This document shows positions 12,371 to 16,844 of a stretch of DNA of 16,844 bases, piece by piece. Source of the DNA: DASZHJ01 sp035581425 (GTDB taxonomy: Bacteria; Pseudomonadota; Alphaproteobacteria; ATCC43930; CGMCC-115725); contig DATJVP010000052.1 in NCBI GenBank assembly GCA_035581425.1, positions 1 through 16,844 on the forward strand, in the 5' to 3' direction. The position numbers were made by a program, and so were the translations under genes. The notes below the pieces were generated by a model that was not told where the DNA came from, ran no database searches, and was given only the letters and a program-made list of their open reading frames with translations. Positions within the stretch are counted from its first letter, which is position 1; every line of letters begins with the position of its first letter.

Positions 12371-13303
12371 ATGCGGCGTGGGCGCGCTCTCTTTCTTTCG
12401 TTCCTCGCGGCAATCGTCGTCTGGAGCGTGCCCGCGAGTGCAAAGGGGCTGCGGATCGTCGCCACCACCAGCGACCTCCGCAGCCTCGCCGCAGCGATCG
12501 CCGGCGATCTCGCGACGGTCGAGAGCATCGTCCCGCCCGGCGCCGATCCCGAGGCCTTCGAGCCGAGGCCGAGCGATCTCTTGAAGCTTCGCGGCGCCGA
12601 TCTGCTGGTCGAGGTCGGTATCGGCTATGACCACTGGATCGACCGGCTCGTGCTCGAGCTGGCCGATCCCCGGCTCGTGCGCGGCGGAGCGGCTGCGGTC
12701 GATTGCTCCGTCGGCATCCCGCTGCTCGAGGTGCGCGGGCGGAGCCCCTTGCCCGCAATGCAGGATGGCCACGCACATGGTCAGGCCAATCCGCATTACT
12801 GGCTCGACCCCGCCAACGCCGAGACGATCACTGCGGCGATCGTCGACGGGATCGCGCGCGTCGCGCCGGAGGCGCATGCCCAGGCGGTCGCGAACCGCGA
12901 GCGGTTTCTCGCACAGCTCCACGCGAAGCTCGCGGATTGGGAGCGAAAGCTCGCATCCCTCGAGGGCGCGCCGTTCATCGCCTATCACAATAGCTGGCCC
13001 TACTTTGCGCGCCGCTTCCGGCTGCAGATCGCGGATTTCATCGAGCCGCGCGAGGGCGTCTCGCCGAGCGCCTCGCGCCTCGCCACGTTGATCGCGAAGG
13101 CGAAGCAGATCGGCGTGCGCGCGGTGCTCCACGAACCCTACGAGCCGGAGGACGCCTCGCGGCTCGTCGCAGCGCGCGCGGGAATTCCGGTCGTGCCGAT
13201 GGCGACCAGTGTCGGCTCGCGCCCGGGCGTCGAGGACTATATCGGCCTTTTCGATTACGACGTGGCCATACTCGTCCAGGCCCTATCGGCGCCCACGCAA
13301 TAG
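12371..13303 (+). CDS. ZnuA-like metal ABC transporter substrate-binding protein
   Basis: This 310-residue periplasmic binding protein of the zinc/manganese cluster A-I (ZnuA/TroA) group has a signal peptide ending at PASA|KG and no lipobox Cys. Family landmarks are PPGADPEAFEPRPSDLLKL (55-73), NPHYWLDP with ligand His142, AYHNSWPYFARRF with ligand His206, and HEPYEP with a late acidic ligand candidate. In ZnuA the first segment usually reads DPHxxEP, with His as the first metal ligand; Glu61 stands there here, and GYDHW (His88) could contribute instead. A short His-containing stretch (DGHAHGQ) replaces the long His-rich loop of ZnuA. The ATG is two bases after the amidase stop, and the permease gene follows eight bases later. 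Zinc or manganese is likely, but the specificity cannot be read from sequence. Confidence 0.88.
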   Translation: MRRGRALFLSFLAAIVVWSVPASAKGLRIVATTSDLRSLAAAIAGDLATVESIVPPGADPEAFEPRPSDLLKLRGADLLVEVGIGYDHWIDRLVLELADPRLVRGGAAAVDCSVGIPLLEVRGRSPLPAMQDGHAHGQANPHYWLDPANAETITAAIVDGIARVAPEAHAQAVANRERFLAQLHAKLADWERKLASLEGAPFIAYHNSWPYFARRFRLQIADFIEPREGVSPSASRLATLIAKAKQIGVRAVLHEPYEPEDASRLVAARAGIPVVPMATSVGSRPGVEDYIGLFDYDVAILVQALSAPTQ

Positions 13304-13311
13304 CATCCTCG

Positions 13312-14646
13312 ATGCAGGACATCGTCGCTTTTCTCGCGTTGCCCTTCGCGGCCTCCGTCGCCTTCGTTGGAATTCACGCCTATCTGGGTCTCCATGTCCT
13401 GAGGCGCGGGATCGTCTTCGCCGATCTCGCACTGGCGCAGCTCTCCGCGCTCGGAGCGACCGTCGCCTTCGCCGCAGGGCATGCACCCACGAGCGTCGAG
13501 GGTCTGGGCTACACGCTGCTCTTCACGGGGCTCGGCGCGGTGCTGCTGACGGCGAGCCGGAGCTTCGCGCGTGCAATGAGCCAGGAATCCTTCATTGGAA
13601 TCCTCTATGTCGTCGCCACCGCCGCCACGATCGTGCTGGTGGACCGGTCGCCGCTCGGCGCCGAGCACGTCAAGAAGATCCTTATCGGCAATATTCTGAC
13701 GGTGAGCGCAAGCGACCTCCTGAAATTCGTCCTTGTCTACGGCGCGATCGGTATCGTGCACATTGCGATCCGGAGGCCGCTCCTCGCGCTCTCGCAGGAG
13801 GGTGGGACCGTAGGCCTACCTGCATGGCAAGTCGCGGTCTGGGATCTCGTCTTTTATTTGTCCTTTGGCGTCGTCGTTACGAGCTCCGTCGCGGCGGCCG
13901 GGGTGCTGCTGGTGTTCTGCTTCCTCATCATCCCCGCGGTGATCGGCATGCTTTTCACGCAGCGCATCGGACCCGCGCTGCTGATCGGCTGGGGTGCGGG
14001 GATTCTCGCGAGTGCCGCGGGCCTGCTCGGCTCGTTCCTCCTGGATCTGCCGACCGGCGCCGCCATGGTCCTGACCTTCGCGCTCGCGCTCGCTGTCGCC
14101 GGTGCGGTGCGTCTCTTCGTCGTCGCGTCGGCCCGCGAGCTTCTCCGTCGCCTTGGCGGTGCGGCACGGCTCCTCGGCTGCGTCTTCTGCGGAACGGCCA
14201 TCCTCGGCGCTCTCTGGCTCCTCGCGGCGCCGCATGAGGATCAGCCCGTTGCCGCCGCACTCGAATGGATCGCCGGCACCGGCTTCAGCCCGTTTCTGGG
14301 CGACGACGAGCGCACGATATACGATGACGCGCGCGAGGAGGCCGAACGTCTCGCGGCAGAGCTCGAGGCGCTCAACGCGCGCGAGCGCGACTCCCGCTGG
14401 CAGGGACGCGAGCTTAGCGACGACGAGGTCCGCCGCGTCGGCTCCTATCAGCAGACCTTCAACGAGATGGCGCGCGGCGAGCTCTTTGTGCTGGAGACGC
14501 TCCGCGGCAAGGCGCGCGAGCGCGAGCGCTGGCTCGCGGGATTGCCGGCGTTGGGGCTGGCCGGCGGGGGGCTGTTCCTGCTGCTGCGCAAGCGTCGAAC
14601 GGCGGCGGAATCGTGCGGCAGCGACGCGGGGTCGATCCTCCTCTAG
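13312..14646 (+). CDS. ZnuB-like metal ABC transporter permease with long C-terminal extension
   Basis: This is a 444-residue membrane protein. Residues 1-275 form the ABC-3 (ZnuB/MntB) permease core, with LRRGIVFADLALAQLSALG (30-48) and LLVFCFLIIPAVIGML (199-214), both strong family landmarks. The normal length is about 260-290. Here about 155 residues follow: a hydrophobic helix (290-306), APHEDQP, a soluble, charged, probably coiled-coil region (330-408), a second hydrophobic helix (409-425) and RKRR. The extension thus looks like a loop anchored by two extra membrane helices, probably periplasmic. The gene follows the binding-protein gene by eight bases with no strong ribosome-binding site. 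No ATP-binding subunit is encoded on either side, so the transporter needs one from elsewhere. Confidence 0.85.
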   Translation: MQDIVAFLALPFAASVAFVGIHAYLGLHVLRRGIVFADLALAQLSALGATVAFAAGHAPTSVEGLGYTLLFTGLGAVLLTASRSFARAMSQESFIGILYVVATAATIVLVDRSPLGAEHVKKILIGNILTVSASDLLKFVLVYGAIGIVHIAIRRPLLALSQEGGTVGLPAWQVAVWDLVFYLSFGVVVTSSVAAAGVLLVFCFLIIPAVIGMLFTQRIGPALLIGWGAGILASAAGLLGSFLLDLPTGAAMVLTFALALAVAGAVRLFVVASARELLRRLGGAARLLGCVFCGTAILGALWLLAAPHEDQPVAAALEWIAGTGFSPFLGDDERTIYDDAREEAERLAAELEALNARERDSRWQGRELSDDEVRRVGSYQQTFNEMARGELFVLETLRGKARERERWLAGLPALGLAGGGLFLLLRKRRTAAESCGSDAGSILL

Positions 14647-14722
14647 CGTTACATTTCCGATGGCAATCTTCCGTCGCGGGTGTACTTTGCCTCGCGCAAG
14701 ACCATTGAGGAACACGCGGTTA

Positions 14723-16561
14723 ATGGCAGCCTTCACGACACGGCCGGAGCTCCGCGGCACTTTCGGAGCCGTCGCTTCTACCCATTGGCTCGCATCCGCC
14801 TCCGCCATGAGCATCCTCGAGCGCGGCGGCAATGCCTTCGATGCCGCGGTCGCTGCGGGGTTCGTCCTGCAGGTCGTGGAGCCGCATCTCAATGGACCCG
14901 GCGGCGATGTGCCGATCCTGGTTTGGTCGGAAAAACACGGGAAAGTCGAGGCAATCTGCGGCCAGGGCGTGGCGCCTGCTGGCGCCACCATCGCCGAATT
15001 CCGCCGTCTCGGCCTCGATCTCGTGCCAGGAACCGGCCTTCTTCCCGCAGTCGTGCCCGGCTCCTTCGGCGCCTGGCTCAAGCTACTTTTGGAATATGGC
15101 ACGATGCGGGTCGAGGACGTACTCGCGCCCGCCATCCACTACGCCGGCGGCGGCTATCCCGCGGTGGCGCGGATTCCGGCTGCGATCGAGACCGTGCGCG
15201 CGATCTTCGAGACGGAATGGCCGACGTCCGCTGCGATCTACCTTCCGAACGGCCGCGTTCCCAAGGCGGGGCAGCTCTTCCGCAACCCCGTTCTCGCGCG
15301 CACCTATGGCCGCCTCGTCGAATCCGCAAAAGCCGCGGGCGCCGACCGCGAGGCGCAGATCGAGGGGGCGCGCCGTGCCTGGTATGAGGGCTTCGTCGCG
15401 GAGGCCGTCGACCGCTTCTATCGGACGCAGGAATTGATGGATGCGTCCGGCCGGCGGCATCGCGGGTTCCTCACCGGCGAGGACATGGCCCGCTGGCGCG
15501 CAACCGTCGAGACGCCGCTCGCCTACGATTACCACGGCTATACCGTCTACAAATGCGGCCCCTGGACCCAGGGTCCGTTCTTCCTGCAGCAGCTCGCGAT
15601 GCTGAAGGGGATCGATCTCGCCAACATGGATCCGCTCGGGTTCGAGTTCATCCATAGCGTCGTCGAATGCGCCAAGCTTGGCTTCGCAGATCGCGAGGCC
15701 TGGTACGGCGATCCCGATTTCGTGGACGTGCCGCTCAAGGCACTCCTCTCCGATGGTTACACGGCGGAGCGCCGCGCGCTCATCGGTGGAGAGGCCTCAC
15801 TGGAGTTGCGGCCGGGCTCGCCCGATGGGCGCACGCCCCGCCTGCCGCAGCTCGTTCTGCGCGGGACGGGCGGGCTCGGGCTTGCGGCGGGAGCAGGCGA
15901 GCCCACGATGGCGCACGCTGGCGTTGGCGAGCCCACGGTCGCGCGCGAGAGCGACCGCCGCGCCACCGCCGGCGACACCTGTCACGTCGACGTGATCGAC
16001 CGCTGGGGCAATATGATCGCGGCGACGCCGAGCGGCGGCTGGCTGCAGAGCTCTCCGGTCGTGCCTGAGCTCGGTTTCGGAATTACCACCCGCGGACAGA
16101 TGTTCTGGCTCGAGGAAGGGCTCGCCACGAGTCTCGCGCCGGGCAAGCGGCCACGCACGACGCTCTCGCCCTCCTTTGTCGCGAAGGGCGGCGAGCCCTA
16201 CATGGCTTTCGGCACCCCCGGAGGCGATCAGCAGGATCAATGGTCGCTGATCTTCTTCCTGCGCCACGTCCATCACGGCATGAACCTGCAGGAGGCGATC
16301 GACACGCCCTCCTTCCACACCGAGCACATGCCGAGCTCGTTCTGGCCGCGCGAGGCGAAGCCCGGCGTGCTCGTGCTCGAAGGCGGCACGCCGGAGGCGA
16401 CGGTCGCGGCTCTGAAGGCGCGCGGCCACAAGGTGCAGGTCGGCGAGCCCTGGTCGGAGGGCCGGCTCAGTGCGTGTGCCGTCGAGCGCACGCCTGAAGG
16501 GACCATCATCAAGGCGGCCGCCAATCCACGCGGCATGCAGGGCTACGCGGTGGCGCGCTGA
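14723..16561 (+). CDS. Gamma-glutamyltransferase family Ntn hydrolase
   Basis: This 612-residue proenzyme is of the gamma-glutamyltranspeptidase family. Such proteins cleave themselves just before a Thr that becomes the nucleophile of the small subunit. GDTCHVDVIDRWGNM aligns with TTHYSVVD of E. coli Ggt and places the nucleophile at Thr419. ATPSGGWLQSS and KRPRTTLSPS follow in the expected order. N-terminal ERGGNAFDAAVAA is the usual large-subunit signature. The RExAP motif, whose Arg binds the gamma-glutamyl carboxylate, reads QGVAP (81-85), so classical glutathione activity is doubtful. There is no signal peptide. A long frame continues upstream over the permease gene; the ATG at 14723, 76 bases after that gene, gives the normal N-terminus, though GAGG about 14 bases upstream is a weak ribosome-binding site. 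Other amide hydrolysis (acylase-like) is possible. Confidence 0.88.
   Translation: MAAFTTRPELRGTFGAVASTHWLASASAMSILERGGNAFDAAVAAGFVLQVVEPHLNGPGGDVPILVWSEKHGKVEAICGQGVAPAGATIAEFRRLGLDLVPGTGLLPAVVPGSFGAWLKLLLEYGTMRVEDVLAPAIHYAGGGYPAVARIPAAIETVRAIFETEWPTSAAIYLPNGRVPKAGQLFRNPVLARTYGRLVESAKAAGADREAQIEGARRAWYEGFVAEAVDRFYRTQELMDASGRRHRGFLTGEDMARWRATVETPLAYDYHGYTVYKCGPWTQGPFFLQQLAMLKGIDLANMDPLGFEFIHSVVECAKLGFADREAWYGDPDFVDVPLKALLSDGYTAERRALIGGEASLELRPGSPDGRTPRLPQLVLRGTGGLGLAAGAGEPTMAHAGVGEPTVARESDRRATAGDTCHVDVIDRWGNMIAATPSGGWLQSSPVVPELGFGITTRGQMFWLEEGLATSLAPGKRPRTTLSPSFVAKGGEPYMAFGTPGGDQQDQWSLIFFLRHVHHGMNLQEAIDTPSFHTEHMPSSFWPREAKPGVLVLEGGTPEATVAALKARGHKVQVGEPWSEGRLSACAVERTPEGTIIKAAANPRGMQGYAVAR
15896..15937 (+). 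repeat. 30-bp-period direct duplication inside the GGT-family gene
   Basis: GGCGAGCCCACG occurs at 15896-15907 and 15926-15937. The next bases are also similar, so the proteins read GEPTMAHAGV then GEPTVARESD. The duplication is in a low-complexity linker about 20-30 residues before the autocleavage Thr. Confidence 0.55.
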
Positions 16562-16613
16562 TTCCCGAGTTTTGTCCAACTGGCCCGATGGCCGCATAAC
16601 GGGGGAGAGTGGA

Positions 16614-16844
16614 ATGAGCGTGATGAAACTCGGAGCCCTCGGGCTCATGATCGCAGCAGCCGGCCTGGTGGCGTCCGCCGCGCCCGCCGCGGCAAAGTCG
16701 CAGAAGCTGACGGTGACCCTCGAGGGCGTGGCGGACGGGAAGGTGATTCCCGGGGACTATGCCTTCTGCGTGCCGGCGGCGCAGGACCATGTGACACTCG
16801 GGCCGAACAAGAGCCCGAAGATCAGCTGGAGCGCGGGTCCCGCG
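16614..16844 (+). CDS. Exported PEBP / YbhB-like protein, N-terminal part (cut by window edge)
   Basis: An open frame of 77 codons runs to the right edge. It starts with a signal peptide (LGALGLMIAAAGLVASAAPAAA, cleavage probably before KSQK) and continues with LTVTLEGVADGKVIPGDYAFC and HVTLGPNKSPKISWS. The pattern of I-P-x-x-Y-A, then G-x-N-x-S-P, then W-S is the start of the phosphatidylethanolamine-binding protein / YbhB-YbcL family, whose bacterial role is poorly known. GGGGGAGAG lies shortly before the ATG at 16614, and a second ATG at 16623 is less well placed. The remaining part of the roughly 180-residue protein is outside the window. Confidence 0.8.
   Translation, partial: MSVMKLGALGLMIAAAGLVASAAPAAAKSQKLTVTLEGVADGKVIPGDYAFCVPAAQDHVTLGPNKSPKISWSAGPA

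Noticed and set aside
11169..12776. A 535-codon open frame on the minus strand opposite the amidase and binding-protein genes
   Set aside because: It spans the junction of two well-supported plus-strand genes and shows no domain; it is a GC-driven shadow.
14102..14722. N-terminal extension of the GGT-family gene over the permease gene
   Set aside because: The extension is an Arg/Ser-rich out-of-frame reading of the permease; the family N-terminus begins at the ATG at 14723.
13816..15135. A 439-codon minus-strand frame opposite the permease and GGT-family genes
   Set aside because: It crosses two convincing plus-strand genes and reads as charged low-complexity sequence with no family features.
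1..16844. CRISPR arrays, tRNA genes, insertion sequences or phage genes
   Set aside because: No regularly spaced repeats, tRNA-like cloverleaf, transposase/integrase motifs or phage structural genes were seen on either strand.

Overview
The window is GC-rich and densely coding, with genes on both strands. The largest non-coding gap is about 190 bases. No rRNA, tRNA, CRISPR array, transposase, integrase or phage gene was seen. The gene families (form II CoxL-type molybdenum hydroxylase, NIPSNAP protein, tartrate/D-malate dehydrogenase-like enzyme, FTR1 permease with a cupredoxin, secreted acetamidase/formamidase, tail-to-tail HAD paralogs) and the base composition suggest a soil or aquatic alphaproteobacterium. 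That assignment is inference, because there is no taxonomic marker gene here.

Layout. 1-1157 (-) is the N-terminal part of a CoxL/XdhA-like large subunit, cut by the window edge. Divergent to it is a VOC-fold protein (1299-1688, +) with a recognisable promoter. 1700-3709 (-) is a two-gene operon: an isopropylmalate/tartrate/D-malate dehydrogenase-like enzyme followed by a stand-alone formyltransferase resembling the N-terminal domain of 10-formyltetrahydrofolate dehydrogenase. Divergent to that operon is a 2-keto-4-pentenoate hydratase-type enzyme (3859-4653, +). The shared upstream region carries an inverted repeat and a short 9-bp tandem array. An NTF2-like protein (4650-5066, -) converges on the hydratase with overlapping stop codons.

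5176-7198 (+) is the most unusual part. A strong palindromic operator candidate lies over a promoter, followed by a secreted cupredoxin and then an FTR1 iron permease. The permease is fused in frame, through a signal-peptide-like helix, to a domain that looks like an outer-membrane beta-barrel ending in Phe. Together they look like a reduced FtrB/FtrC-type metal uptake system with an outer-membrane part attached.

7316-9333 (+) holds a NIPSNAP protein and a ThDP-dependent acetolactate-synthase-like enzyme. 9467-10198 (+) and 10210-10923 (-) are two paralogous HAD hydrolases facing tail to tail. They share an 84-bp, roughly 90% identical inverted DNA segment.

11019-14646 (+) is an apparent operon: an exported acetamidase/formamidase-family enzyme, a ZnuA-like metal-binding protein, and a ZnuB-like permease with a long C-terminal extension. 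No ATPase gene lies next to them. 14723-16561 (+) is a gamma-glutamyltransferase-family Ntn hydrolase that keeps the nucleophilic Thr but lacks the usual substrate-binding Arg motif. The window ends inside an exported PEBP/YbhB-like protein (16614 onward).

How the genes may work together: two modules handle transition metals (FTR1/cupredoxin and ZnuA/ZnuB). The rest are mostly catabolic enzymes for organic acids, amides and gamma-glutamyl-like substrates, encoded in small independent transcription units rather than in one recognisable pathway.
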